64,000 bases of DNA from Clostridium sp. Marseille-P2415 (lineage in GTDB: Bacteria; Bacillota; Clostridia; Lachnospirales; Lachnospiraceae). How positions within the stretch are numbered: position 1 is the first letter of the stretch; every line of letters starts with the position of its first letter. The stretch is taken from contig NZ_LT732526.1 of assembly GCF_900155545.1 (NCBI RefSeq), positions 3,504,837 through 3,568,836 on the forward strand, written 5' to 3'. Below are positions 12,594 to 21,199 of the stretch, one piece after another. Both the position numbers and the translations under genes were made by a program. Under the pieces are notes generated by a model, which was given only the letters and a program-made list of their open reading frames with translations, was not told the DNA's origin and searched no databases.

Positions 12594-14519
12594 ATGATAA
12601 AGGATAAAAAATTGTTAACAATTGGGGATATTTACGCCGGAAAACCAGATGCTAATGATGAAATAAAAGAGCAAGGATATGATGAGTTTGTTAACAGTTA
12701 TATCGAACCAACAGGAATAGACGTTGAGGAAATAGCCATCACAAAATACGGTTCTCCATATTTTGTGATGGGTGATAAGGGAACAGGAAAAACGGCGTTA
12801 CTACACTTTCTTGAAAACTATGTTAGGACATTAGATAATGCAGCGTGCTCATCCTTTGTTTTTTTTGAAAGCGGATACTCGCAGGTAGATAGAGCAAAAC
12901 TAAATACAATATCCCGGGCTATCTCAACGCCAATCGCTGTCGATGCATCTATAGCTGCATCTGGTAAAGAATTAGAGTGTGACTTTACGTACATTTGGAG
13001 ATGGCAATTTTATCAGAAAATTATTGATGATAATAATAGTTTTAATAATAACCTTTTCATAGACGATGACGACTGGACTAAATTCTGCCGTGAAATATCA
13101 AAAATTGACAAGACTATCTATGGTGGGAAAATGCGTATTCCAGCTAAAATTTCATTCTCAGCAACTACCAATCCTCAATTTGGAACCGTAGAGCCAAGTA
13201 TCGGTATTGAACCTTTGGATTTATCCAAGCCTCACTTTAACAATACGGCAAGTTATGGCGACTTCATTAACATCATTCAAAAGGCGGATGAACTTATTCT
13301 GAACGCAACAAGAACGGATATACCATACTATATTTTTATTGATGAATTGGAAGCCTACAGAAGTGACAGTGATGTATTCTATCGAGACTTACGAATGATT
13401 AGAGACCTTCTTTTTACCACCAAGAGGATGAATGACACTTTTCGTGAAAGAACAAAATTTATTTGTTCTGTTCGATTGGAGATACTTAATTCAATAAATC
13501 GTTTTGTACAATCCAACCAGTTACACAAAATTATGCAAGGATATGATAAGCGGCTTACTTGGGAATATACGAATACAAACTCGTTTAAGCACCCAATTAT
13601 TAGTATACTATTAAGACGGATAGAAATGGCTGAAGAAAAAGCTGGTATTGTCGATTCGACGCAGCACGAGCTTATAAAAAGATGGTTTGTGCCACAAGTT
13701 TACAATACACATATATGTACATATATTCTTGATAATACGTGGTACAGACCTCGAGATATAGTACGATTAATTCTTGCAGCCCAATCTAAAAATTCAAAAA
13801 AATTTCACTCGTTTAATCAAAATGCATTTGAAACATTCATGCACGTCTACTCTAAACAATGCTTGGTAGAAGTGCAAGAAGAGATGCGTGCACTCTATAC
13901 TGCAGAGGAAATAGATTGTATTGTTCAGTGTTTTCGAGGATATAAAACTACATTTTCATATGATGAAATCAATGAAAGAATAGGTAAACTGTTTCCCAAT
14001 ACCTTCTTAACCGAGAAGCTGGTTACGGTACTTAATGATTTATATAGGATTGGCTTTATTGGGAATTATTTGAATAAAGATACTGCAACTCAATGGGAAT
14101 ATAAGGAGAAGTATTCTTTATTGATTGATTCACCTTGGAAAATGATTATTCATCCATCATTAAATGTTGAATTGTCTATAAGTGGGAGAAAAGACAAACA
14201 GTTTAACATTTACGCTAGTGGCAATGAAACACTAGAAAACTCGCAACCGCTATGTCAAGCGGATATTTCTTCAAAGTGTATAGAGTGCGGTAGCGAATTT
14301 ATATTTTCGGCAGGCGAACAGAATTTCTATGCTCAACAAGGTTTACGTGTACCTAAACGATGCAAAAATTGTCGAATGGTTCGTAAAAATGCCATTCGTG
14401 CATCAAGAGAATATTATAATGTTAAATGTTCTTCTTGTGGAGTAGATACTAAGGTGCCTTTTGAACCGAAAGAAGGAAGCCCCGTTTATTGTTGGGAATG
14501 CTTAAACGATAACCACTGA
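12594..14519 (+). CDS. P-loop ATPase with two C-terminal zinc ribbons (cargo gene)
   Basis: 641 residues from the ATG after TAGGAGG. Walker A is G-D-K-G-T-G-K-T at 60-67 and Walker B is Y-I-F-I-D-E-L-E near 245. The N-terminus (D-I-Y-A-G-K-P-D-A-N-D-E) and the domain plan recall P-loop ATPases of the Sll1717/KAP-like kind. Two zinc ribbons end the protein: C-I-E-C-G-S-E-F-x-F-S-A-G-E-Q with R-C-K-N-C-R (about 561-592), and C-S-S-C-G with Y-C-W-E-C (about 611-633). The middle is not recognised. It has its own promoter, is more AT-rich than the phage genes and sits at the element edge, all typical of prophage cargo, often anti-phage defence. That role is inference. Confidence 0.65.
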   Translation: MIKDKKLLTIGDIYAGKPDANDEIKEQGYDEFVNSYIEPTGIDVEEIAITKYGSPYFVMGDKGTGKTALLHFLENYVRTLDNAACSSFVFFESGYSQVDRAKLNTISRAISTPIAVDASIAASGKELECDFTYIWRWQFYQKIIDDNNSFNNNLFIDDDDWTKFCREISKIDKTIYGGKMRIPAKISFSATTNPQFGTVEPSIGIEPLDLSKPHFNNTASYGDFINIIQKADELILNATRTDIPYYIFIDELEAYRSDSDVFYRDLRMIRDLLFTTKRMNDTFRERTKFICSVRLEILNSINRFVQSNQLHKIMQGYDKRLTWEYTNTNSFKHPIISILLRRIEMAEEKAGIVDSTQHELIKRWFVPQVYNTHICTYILDNTWYRPRDIVRLILAAQSKNSKKFHSFNQNAFETFMHVYSKQCLVEVQEEMRALYTAEEIDCIVQCFRGYKTTFSYDEINERIGKLFPNTFLTEKLVTVLNDLYRIGFIGNYLNKDTATQWEYKEKYSLLIDSPWKMIIHPSLNVELSISGRKDKQFNIYASGNETLENSQPLCQADISSKCIECGSEFIFSAGEQNFYAQQGLRVPKRCKNCRMVRKNAIRASREYYNVKCSSCGVDTKVPFEPKEGSPVYCWECLNDNH

Positions 14520-14619
14520 TTGACAATTCCCTTAAACTCAGAATTAAGCTAAATTTTCAACTGCTCATTATATTTATAATGAAATAAATATGTAAAATAA
14601 TATTTCCAAAAACAAAAAG

Positions 14620-14662
14620 AAGTACTGTCCCCGACGCAGTCGTCAAAGACAGTACTTTTTTT
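14620..14662. terminator. Bidirectional terminator downstream of tRNA-Lys and the ATPase gene
   Basis: Stem AAGTACTGTC (14620-14629) / GACAGTACTT (14648-14657). T-runs follow on both strands (TTTTTTT on plus, TTCTTTTTG on minus). Confidence 0.75.
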
Positions 14663-14695
14663 ACCCTTAAGTCCTTCCCAAAGGACAAATAGATT
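14648..14695. repeat. Degenerate second att/tRNA fragment
   Basis: CAGTACTTTTTTT (14650-14662) and GGACAAATAGATT (14683-14695) repeat two blocks of attR (14756-14767 and 14794-14806) in the same order and nearly the same spacing, with a degenerate middle. It looks like an older, decayed attachment site left by another integration. Confidence 0.55.
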
Positions 14696-14712
14696 CCGAC
14701 CATTATTTCTAC

Positions 14713-14811
14713 ACAAAGGAAAAGCACCGACCCCGCAGCTCTCCGTCTGCAAAACCAGTACTTTTTTAGTGCGCCTTCAGGGACTCGAACCCTGGACAAA
14801 TAGATTAAGAG
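14713..14811. repeat. attR
   Basis: 99-bp partner of attL (97 identities). It runs from the flank through the 3' half of the intact tRNA-Lys to the anticodon loop. Confidence 0.85.
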
Positions 14812-14842
14812 TCTACTGCTCTACCAACTGAGCTAAAGGCGC
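14770..14842 (-). tRNA. tRNA-Lys (CTT)
   Basis: The 73-nt minus-strand sequence folds as a cloverleaf: acceptor GCGCCTT/AAGGCGC, D arm GCTC/GAGC, anticodon stem GTAGA/TCTAT with loop CTCTTAA (anticodon CTT), T arm CAGGG/CCCTG with TTCGAGT. The discriminator is A and CCA is not encoded. The element integrated into its 3' half and kept it intact. Confidence 0.95.
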
Positions 14843-15149
14843 TTGTCTTTCGTTCATTTCATTATGCTCTCGTCTCGAGCACGTGTGTTATTATATATCT
14901 GTATCCAACAAAAGTCAACACCTTTTTTACAAATAATTTACAACATTTTCGAATTTATTTATTATTCTTATTTTTTTGTGCATTTCCTCCTAATGTTTTG
15001 TTCACTTCTACAAAAGATTTATTCCAGCCCAGCATTCTCTTATTCAGTTGTGTCTTATCGCTGGTAGTCTGGAGAAGTTTGCTGGTAACCTTGTCTTTCA
15101 TGCCCATTGCCATTGCTCCCGCATCTACTTTTGCTTTATTATATGCAAA
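14843..15149. other. Intergenic region between tRNA-Lys and trmB
   Basis: About 300 bp, AT-rich. Apart from the tRNA promoter at 14890-14918 I see no gene or RNA. Confidence 0.5.
14890..14918 (-). promoter_or_regulatory. tRNA-Lys promoter
   Basis: Minus strand TTGACT (14918-14913), 17-nt spacer, TATAAT (14895-14890), about 50 bp upstream of the tRNA 5' end. Confidence 0.8.
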
Positions 15150-15184
15150 ACCGGCGCTCCGGTTATTAAAACCTTAACGCCGGT
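15150..15184 (-). terminator. trmB terminator
   Basis: Stem ACCGGCG / CGCCGGT (15178-15184 with 15150-15156), followed on the minus strand by TTTTGC. It lies 14 bp past the trmB stop codon. Confidence 0.55.
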
Positions 15185-15197
15185 AAAAAAATTTGAA

Positions 15198-15836
15198 TTA
15201 CCTTCTGCCCGCTACAAGTTTATATATGGGGTTCCCCTGAGAGGAAAACTTCTCCTCGTACTCTGTCATCACGTTCCCTTCTCCCATCTCACTGTGATGA
15301 AGGTCATACGTATATTCCTTTATCTCCCAGCAAGCTCCGGGAACTGCTTCCAGGGAGTAATCAAAAAGGCCTTTGTTGTCGGTTTTAAACTCCACTACAC
15401 CGTCAGGCTTTAAGATCCGGTCATAAACCGCCATAAATTCCTCTGATGTGAGCCTGCGCTTTGCGTGACGGTCCTTGGGCCAGGGATCGGAAAAGTTTAA
15501 ATAGATCTTCTGAACCTCCCCCGGCTCAAATATCTCAGCCAGATTTTTTGCATCCACACACATGAAATAGATATTATCAAGCTCCAGCTGAGCACGCTTC
15601 TGAAGCCCGCGTAACAGCACACTGGGATACCTTTCGATTCCAACATAATTTATTTCCGGGTGAAGGGAGGCAAGCTCCATGATGAAACGCCCCTTTCCCA
15701 TGCCAACTTCTATTTCTATAGGATTTTCATTGCCAAACACTTCCTTCCAGCGGCCCCTTTTTTCAGAAGGGTTCTGGACCACATATGGGCTTCCCGCGAT
15801 TTCCTCTTCCGAGCCTGGTATGTGACGTAACCTCAT
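15198..15836 (-). CDS. trmB: tRNA (guanine-N7)-methyltransferase
   Basis: 212 residues from the ATG after TGGAGG (the frame extends 7 codons further, but the ribosome site lies inside that extension). It begins M-R-L-R-H-I-P-G like other TrmB proteins. E-I-E-V-G-M-G-K-G-R-F-I is SAM motif I; Y-V-G-I-E-R-Y follows; L-N-F-S-D-P-W-P-K-x-R-H-x-K-R-R-L is the TrmB signature. The C-terminus has F-K-T-D-N-x-x-L-F-D-Y-S. It methylates G46 of tRNAs. Single-gene unit, divergent from the SH3b protein gene. Confidence 0.95.
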   Translation of the reverse strand: MRLRHIPGSEEEIAGSPYVVQNPSEKRGRWKEVFGNENPIEIEVGMGKGRFIMELASLHPEINYVGIERYPSVLLRGLQKRAQLELDNIYFMCVDAKNLAEIFEPGEVQKIYLNFSDPWPKDRHAKRRLTSEEFMAVYDRILKPDGVVEFKTDNKGLFDYSLEAVPGACWEIKEYTYDLHHSEMGEGNVMTEYEEKFSSQGNPIYKLVAGRR

Positions 15837-16053
15837 ATTTAAATTCCTCCAGATCATTTAATCTTTTTTAAGATAACCGTGGTATGATATTGCAGGTAGA
15901 TTGTATCATAGATAGCGCGCAGAACGCAAGTTTGCTGTTTTTTACTTTTCTCTTACAAAACAAAATTCTACAAAATAACAGGTGCGCAATTTCCAATAAT
16001 CTAGTATAATGTCTGTATATTGGCATACAACCGTTTTGCAAAGGAGGAAATAT

Positions 16054-17184
16054 ATGGGAACTACAGACAACAGTTTCTGGATCAGAATCCAGCAGAATCT
16101 AAGTGAAGCCGGAAATCTCATGGCTCAGAAACAGTATAATATGGCCATGATCAAAGCCCGGCAGACTCTGGAATATATGGTAAATTATCTGGGAGAAAAG
16201 GCACTGATCGTAGAAGGCGATCTGGCCGACAGCATTGACCAGTTATTTGAAGGGCACTTTATTTCCCAGACTGCCAGAGACCACTACCACAGAATCCGTG
16301 TGCTGGGAAACAAAGCGGTTCACGAAGGAGATGACAGTCCCTATGATGCAAACGAAGCCTTCCAGCTTCTGTCCAAAGAAGTCAATGCCTTTGCAAACTC
16401 TATAGGCGGAGGAAAACATCGTACAGCCTCTTCCCCACAGCGCTCCACAGGCGTTAAGGCCGCATCCGTTACTTCCAGGAGTATCCCCGCACGAAGCGGC
16501 GCTCCAAGGAGCGAGTCCCAGAGAACCGGTTCTCAAAGAAACGGCGGTGCAAGGACTGCACCCGTCAGATCCGGCGAACGGCCAGGTCCGGCAAGAAACA
16601 GCGGAACAAGACCTTCCGGGGCAAGGCCCAGCCAGAGATCTCCTCAGAGAAATACTTCCGGAAACGGCCAGAGACCCTCGTCCCGCAGCAGAAGCAGGAG
16701 GCGTTCCAAGAAGAGAGGCTTTGATGCATATGGCCTGTTAAAACCGGCTTTGATTTTCCTGGTCCTTCTTGTGCTTATCCTGATAATTGTAAAACTGATA
16801 CCTGGAAAAAATGATAAAAAAGAAACCACGGCACCTGAAATATCGACCGAAGCGACGACCGAGGTCATGCCGACCACCGAAGCAACGACAGAACCAACGG
16901 AGCCCGAGACAGAAGCTCCAAAGATTTACACCACCAAGAGCAAGCTTAATGTGCGTTCGGAGCCATCAACCAATGGTACCAAGCTTGGAAGTCTTGCTTC
17001 CGGTACGGTAGTGGAGTACGTGGAAACCTATGATGATAAATGGACAGTCATTATGTTTGAAGGAAAACAGGCTTACATAGCCACTGAATTTCTGACCATA
17101 TCAGAAGCAGAGTCCGGCAGCGGCACGGACGAAACCAGTGAAACCTCCACTGCTGCAGAAAGCGGGGCATCCGCCCGCCAGTAA
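16054..17184 (+). CDS. Membrane protein with DUF4145-like N-terminus and SH3b domain
   Basis: 376 residues from the ATG after AAAGGAGG. Residues 1-115 are helical and resemble DUF4145-type domains (A-R-Q-T-L-E-Y-M-V-N-Y-L; R-V-L-G-N-K-A-V-H-E-G-D). A basic Ser/Arg/Pro/Gly-rich linker covers about 125-220. One membrane helix lies at 227-250, then a Thr/Glu/Pro-rich spacer, and an SH3b domain at about 290-355 (K-L-N-V-R-S-E-P-S; Y-I-A-T-E-F-L). The SH3b part should lie outside and bind cell wall, the DUF4145-like part inside. The exact role is unknown. Confidence 0.75.
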   Translation: MGTTDNSFWIRIQQNLSEAGNLMAQKQYNMAMIKARQTLEYMVNYLGEKALIVEGDLADSIDQLFEGHFISQTARDHYHRIRVLGNKAVHEGDDSPYDANEAFQLLSKEVNAFANSIGGGKHRTASSPQRSTGVKAASVTSRSIPARSGAPRSESQRTGSQRNGGARTAPVRSGERPGPARNSGTRPSGARPSQRSPQRNTSGNGQRPSSRSRSRRRSKKRGFDAYGLLKPALIFLVLLVLILIIVKLIPGKNDKKETTAPEISTEATTEVMPTTEATTEPTEPETEAPKIYTTKSKLNVRSEPSTNGTKLGSLASGTVVEYVETYDDKWTVIMFEGKQAYIATEFLTISEAESGSGTDETSETSTAAESGASARQ

Positions 17185-17218
17185 TACAGTAAAAAAACTG
17201 TTCCTTTCCATTGTTTTT

Positions 17219-17263
17219 AAAAGCGAAGAATCCAGAGGAAATGATCCTCTGCTCTTCGCTTTT
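17219..17263 (+). terminator. Terminator after the SH3b gene
   Basis: AAAAGCGAAGA (17219-17229) / TCTTCGCTTTT (17253-17263), with an inner CAGAGGA/TCCTCTG extension and a T-run. The next 170 bp lead to the ATPase operon and probably hold its promoter, which I could not place with confidence. Confidence 0.8.
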
Positions 17264-17434
17264 TCTTATGTTCATGCATAACCTCAGTCCGAACGGTGTA
17301 ACTTATATTTATGATAAAATTCCATTAATATTGTCGATTTTTCCTAACATCCTATGGCATTTTTTTAAATTTGTAGTATGATTGTAAGTTAGAACTACGC
17401 TATATATTTAACGATCAGAAAGGGAGGGCACAAT

Positions 17435-17746
17435 GTGGATACTGTGATTGAGAAAATATCCGAGATTGAATCGGCTGCAACTTCCATCATGGATAACGCC
17501 AACGAGCGTAAAAAGGCATTTGCCAAAGAGATGGAAGAACGGACTGCCGCATTTGATGCGCAGTTGGAAGCGGAAACAAATAAAAAAATTGAAGAACTGC
17601 GGGCCAGCATGGAAATCAACATGAATAACCGTCTGGAGAAACAACGGAGTGATTCGAAAAAAGTCCTCGAAACCATGGAAAAACGTTATGAAGAACATCA
17701 TACCCAATATGCAGAGGATTTATTTCATACTATGATAAAGGAGTGA
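17435..17746 (+). CDS. ntpF: V-type ATPase subunit H/G-like (peripheral stalk)
   Basis: 103 residues from a GTG after AGGGAGGG; an ATG three bases upstream is out of frame. The protein is almost entirely a charged coiled coil (E-R-K-K-A-F-A-K-E-M-E-E-R; K-K-I-E-E-L-R-A-S-M-E). In V/A-type ATPases such a subunit pairs with subunit E to form the peripheral stalk. It is the first gene of a nine-gene operon with spacings of 4-25 bp or overlaps. Confidence 0.75.
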   Translation: MDTVIEKISEIESAATSIMDNANERKKAFAKEMEERTAAFDAQLEAETNKKIEELRASMEINMNNRLEKQRSDSKKVLETMEKRYEEHHTQYAEDLFHTMIKE

Positions 17747-17750
17747 TCCT

Positions 17751-18797
17751 ATGGGAGACCTGCTATCCTACAGCGGCATTACAACCAAGGTAAGGGCCAT
17801 GGAGAGCCATCTGGTCACCGACAGCCAGTTTCGCGAAATGGCAGCGCTTGAAACCGTTTCTGATGCAGTGGAATATTTACGGCGCCTTCCTGCTTATGAA
17901 GGGCTGTTCGCCAACTTAGAGGGGGTGGAGCTTCACCGGGGAGCGATCGAGCAGCGGCTGATCCTTTCCCTGTATGAGGATTTTGCAAAACTCTACCGGT
18001 TCGCCAATTTGACCCAGCGTAAATTCCTTGATTTATATTTTATGCACTTTGAAATCGATATCCTGAAAAAATGCTTCCGCAACGCAATGGGACGTAACCG
18101 GCTGGACATCGATCTTTCCGTATTCCAGGAATTTTTTGAGAAACATTCCCGGCTGGATCTGTTAAAATTATCATCTTCCGGGGATCTTCATGAGTTTATC
18201 GCTAACCTGGAGGGATCGGTCTACTATGACCTGCTGTCCCACTTAGATGATGGGGACCAGCCTGCCTTGTTTGATTATGAGGTTCACTTGGACCTTCTGT
18301 ACTTTAAAAGCATTTGGAAGGTCATGGGTAAATATCTAGGCCGGAAAGAACAGGAACTTCTTTCCCGCTGCTTTGGCAGCAAGCTGGATCTGCTGAACAT
18401 CCAGTGGATCTACCGTTCCAAGAAATATTATCATCTGCAGCCGGCAGACATTTATTCCCTTCTTATTCCCATCAATTATCATCTGAATAAGGAGCAGGTG
18501 ACTAAAATGGCGGAGGCAGCCACACTGGATGAATTCTATACCGTTCTAAGAACCACTTACTACGGACGGATGGAGGATTTGGAAGCCGCAGACAAGTCGG
18601 ACTTGGAACAACTGACCCAGGACGTGTTAAATAAGATTTACCGTTCCACCAGTCAGCAGAATCCTTACTCCATTGCCACACTAAACTCCTATCTTTATTT
18701 TAAAGAGGAGGAAATTCAGAAGATTATCACCCTCATAGAGAGCATCCGGTACCGCGTAAGCCCGGATGAAATCATCTCCTATGTGGTAAAACAGTAA
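17751..18797 (+). CDS. ntpC: V-type ATPase subunit C (central stalk-rotor connector)
   Basis: 348 residues, start ATG after AAGGAGTG. It has an all-helical V-ATPase subunit d/AC39-like sequence, with L-L-S-Y-S-G-I-T-T-K-V-R-A-M near the start and L-N-I-Q-W-I-Y-R-S-K-K-Y-Y in the second half, both typical of the family. It links the rotor ring to the central shaft. Length is normal. Confidence 0.88.
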   Translation: MGDLLSYSGITTKVRAMESHLVTDSQFREMAALETVSDAVEYLRRLPAYEGLFANLEGVELHRGAIEQRLILSLYEDFAKLYRFANLTQRKFLDLYFMHFEIDILKKCFRNAMGRNRLDIDLSVFQEFFEKHSRLDLLKLSSSGDLHEFIANLEGSVYYDLLSHLDDGDQPALFDYEVHLDLLYFKSIWKVMGKYLGRKEQELLSRCFGSKLDLLNIQWIYRSKKYYHLQPADIYSLLIPINYHLNKEQVTKMAEAATLDEFYTVLRTTYYGRMEDLEAADKSDLEQLTQDVLNKIYRSTSQQNPYSIATLNSYLYFKEEEIQKIITLIESIRYRVSPDEIISYVVKQ

Positions 18798-18813
18798 AGG
18801 GGGTTGCTTTTCC

Positions 18814-20742
18814 GTGATAGAAAAGATGAAATTCTTAAGTATCACCGGACCCAGGGAAGACATTGACCGGGTCATTGACACCTATTTATCCAAGTATGAG
18901 ATCCATTTGGAAAACGCGCTGTCGGAATTAAAAACGGTGAAAGACTTAAGGCCTTATATTGAAACCAATCCATACAAAGAGACATACCAGCGAGCCATAG
19001 AGCTTGCACAATTACTTCCGCCCGGAAGTCCGGACAGCACCAGGCGGCAGGTTTCCATAGAACAGGCAGCAAGAATGATCACAGAGATTGATGAACAGGT
19101 AAAGGAGCTCACGGCAAGGGAGGAAAACATTCTGGCTAAGCAGAATTCCCTTCAGGAATCCTTAGACCGGATCATTCCTTTTACCGGACTTAATTATGAT
19201 TTAAGCTCCATCCTTCAATTTAAGTACATTAAATTCCGATTTGGACGCATTTCCCATGAATATTACAACAAATTTGAAAGTTATGTCTATGATACCATTG
19301 ATACCGTCCTGTATAAATGCCGGGAGGATAACGAATATGTCTGGGTGGTTTACTTTGTTCCTGAAACCATATCAAACCAGATCGACGCGATTTACTCCTC
19401 CATGCACTTTGAACGTTTCTTCTTACCTGATGAATATGAAGGCACACCGTTAGATGCCATCCATTCTCTGGAGGATAACATAAGCGCTCTGCAGACAGAC
19501 TTAAACAGCCTTCATAAACAGATGTCCCAGATGCTGGCCTCCAGGCAGAATGATTTACTGGCTGCCTTAAACCGGCTGGAGACCTTCTCAACCAACTTCA
19601 ATGTCCGAAAGCTGGCCGCCTGTACCAAGCAGAACATCAATACCTTCTACATTCTCTGCGGCTGGATGAGCAACCGGGATGCAGCTGCCTTCCAGAAAGA
19701 AATAGCGGATGACAAAAAAACCTTCTGCATCGTGGAGGATGACCACAGCAATATTATGAGCAAGCCCCCTACCAAGCTTCACAATCCCGGGCTTTTCAAA
19801 CCGTTTGAGATGTTCATACGGATGTACGGCCTTCCCGCCTACAATGAGATCGACCCAACTATTTTAATCGGAATCACCTATTCCTTCCTGTTTGGGTTTA
19901 TGTTCGGGGACGTTGGACAGGGCCTCTGCCTTTTGTTTGGCGGGTACCTCCTTTACCGGCTCAAAAAGATGAATCTGGCAGCCATTGTATCCTGCTGCGG
20001 ATTCTTCTCTACCATATTCGGTTTCCTGTTCGGCAGTATTTTCGGATTTGAAGATGTGATAGACGCGGTCTGGCTCCGCCCCATGGAGCACATGACCAGC
20101 CTGCCCTTTATCGGAAGGCTGAATACGGTGTTCATCGTAGCGGTTTCCATCGGTATGGGGATTATCCTGTTAACCATGGTCCTAAACATCCTAAACAGCA
20201 TCCGCTCCCATGATCCGGAAAGGACCCTGTTCGATACAAACGGCGTGGCAGGACTTGTCTTTTACGCCAGCCTTGTGCTCACCATAGTCCTCTACATGAC
20301 AAAGAACCCGATTCCGGCATCCATACTGCTTGTTATTATGTTCGGCATCCCGCTGCTCATCATGTTCTTTAAGGAGCCGCTCACCAACCTGGTGGAAAAG
20401 AAGGCCCGGATCATGCCGGAAGGTAAGGGCATGTTTGTGATTCAGGGTTTTTTCGAACTGTTTGAAGTATTATTAAGCTACTTCTCCAACACCCTCTCCT
20501 TTGTCCGTGTAGGCGCTTTTGCGGTCAGCCACGCGGCCATGATGGAAGTAGTGCTCATGTTATCCGGCGCAGAAGCAGGAAATCCCAACTGGTTGGTTGT
20601 GATTCTTGGGAATTTTTTTGTCTGCGGCATGGAAGGACTTATTGTAGGGATCCAGGTACTTCGTCTGGAATATTACGAATTATTCAGCCGTTTCTACCGC
20701 GGAACCGGCCGTGCATTTAAACCTTACGGAAAGAAAAATTAA
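18814..20742 (+). CDS. ntpI: V-type ATPase subunit I (membrane stator)
   Basis: 642 residues from a GTG (K-M-K-F-L-S-I-T-G-P start). The cytoplasmic N-terminal half of about 320 residues has long coiled coils. The C-terminal half has seven or eight membrane helices, with F-M-F-G-D-V-G-Q-G and N-T-L-S-F-V-R-V-G-A-F-A-V-S-H-A, where the conserved arginine that meets the rotor carboxylate lies. It forms the ion half-channels. Confidence 0.93.
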   Translation: MIEKMKFLSITGPREDIDRVIDTYLSKYEIHLENALSELKTVKDLRPYIETNPYKETYQRAIELAQLLPPGSPDSTRRQVSIEQAARMITEIDEQVKELTAREENILAKQNSLQESLDRIIPFTGLNYDLSSILQFKYIKFRFGRISHEYYNKFESYVYDTIDTVLYKCREDNEYVWVVYFVPETISNQIDAIYSSMHFERFFLPDEYEGTPLDAIHSLEDNISALQTDLNSLHKQMSQMLASRQNDLLAALNRLETFSTNFNVRKLAACTKQNINTFYILCGWMSNRDAAAFQKEIADDKKTFCIVEDDHSNIMSKPPTKLHNPGLFKPFEMFIRMYGLPAYNEIDPTILIGITYSFLFGFMFGDVGQGLCLLFGGYLLYRLKKMNLAAIVSCCGFFSTIFGFLFGSIFGFEDVIDAVWLRPMEHMTSLPFIGRLNTVFIVAVSIGMGIILLTMVLNILNSIRSHDPERTLFDTNGVAGLVFYASLVLTIVLYMTKNPIPASILLVIMFGIPLLIMFFKEPLTNLVEKKARIMPEGKGMFVIQGFFELFEVLLSYFSNTLSFVRVGAFAVSHAAMMEVVLMLSGAEAGNPNWLVVILGNFFVCGMEGLIVGIQVLRLEYYELFSRFYRGTGRAFKPYGKKN

Positions 20743-20764
20743 AAACCAAAACGGAGGTAACATT

Positions 20765-21196
20765 ATGTCTAATTTAGTTAAAATCACATTTGCAATCGCA
20801 TTGATCTTAAGCATCGCCGTACCATTCGGAGCATTCGCCATGGGCGAAAAAACAAAGGGACGTTATAAGACTGCTCTCGGCATCAACACATTTTTGTTCT
20901 TCGGAACCCTGATCGTTTCCGGTATCTTTCTATTTAACGGCAATGCTGCGGCTGCGGAAACAGCAACTGCCGGAGCAGGAAACATTGCCGGCATGGGCTA
21001 TCTGGCTGCCGCTCTTTCCACTGGCCTTGCCTGCATCGGCGGCGGTATCGCCGTTTCCGCAGCTGCCAGCGCTGCTCTCGGCGCCATCAGCGAGGATAGC
21101 TCCATTCTCGGTAAATCATTGATCTTCGTAGGTCTTGCCGAAGGTGTATGTCTGTATGGTCTGATCATTTCTTTCATGATCTTAGGCAAGCTGTAA
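20765..21196 (+). CDS. ntpK: V-type ATPase subunit K (rotor ring)
   Basis: 143 residues from the ATG after CGGAGG. Four membrane helices form two hairpins. The ion-binding carboxylate is the E in V-G-L-A-E-G-V-C-L-Y-G in helix 4. The helix-2 P-x-T-Q-G motif I expect in sodium-binding K subunits is not evident (it reads L-G-I-N-T-F-L-F-F-G), so the coupling ion cannot be called from sequence alone. The protein is slightly shorter than the 155-160 residues common for NtpK. Confidence 0.9.
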   Translation: MSNLVKITFAIALILSIAVPFGAFAMGEKTKGRYKTALGINTFLFFGTLIVSGIFLFNGNAAAAETATAGAGNIAGMGYLAAALSTGLACIGGGIAVSAAASAALGAISEDSSILGKSLIFVGLAEGVCLYGLIISFMILGKL

Positions 21197-21199
21197 CCG

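Larger units (their letters stand above)
2728..14811 (+). mobile_element. Integrated filamentous phage (inovirus) at tRNA-Lys
   Basis: Direct repeats 2728-2826 and 14713-14811 bound the element; repeat-to-repeat distance is 11,985 bp. Inside are a minus-strand Xre repressor and a rightward run of small genes: probable ssDNA-binding protein, small membrane proteins, major coat protein, pIII-like protein, pVI-like protein, Zot/pI ATPase, Rep, tyrosine integrase and a cargo ATPase. This is the filamentous-phage plan (replication, structure, assembly), with no tail, capsid or terminase genes. Filamentous phages extrude from living cells, so a lysogen could produce virions without lysis. No outer-membrane secretin is present, as expected for a Gram-positive host. 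Gene calls for coat, Zot and integrase are firm; those for the small proteins are by position. Confidence 0.85.

Noticed and set aside
15048-15413. 121-residue plus-strand frame over the trmB end
   Set aside because: It overlaps trmB in antisense and has no ribosome site or recognisable content.
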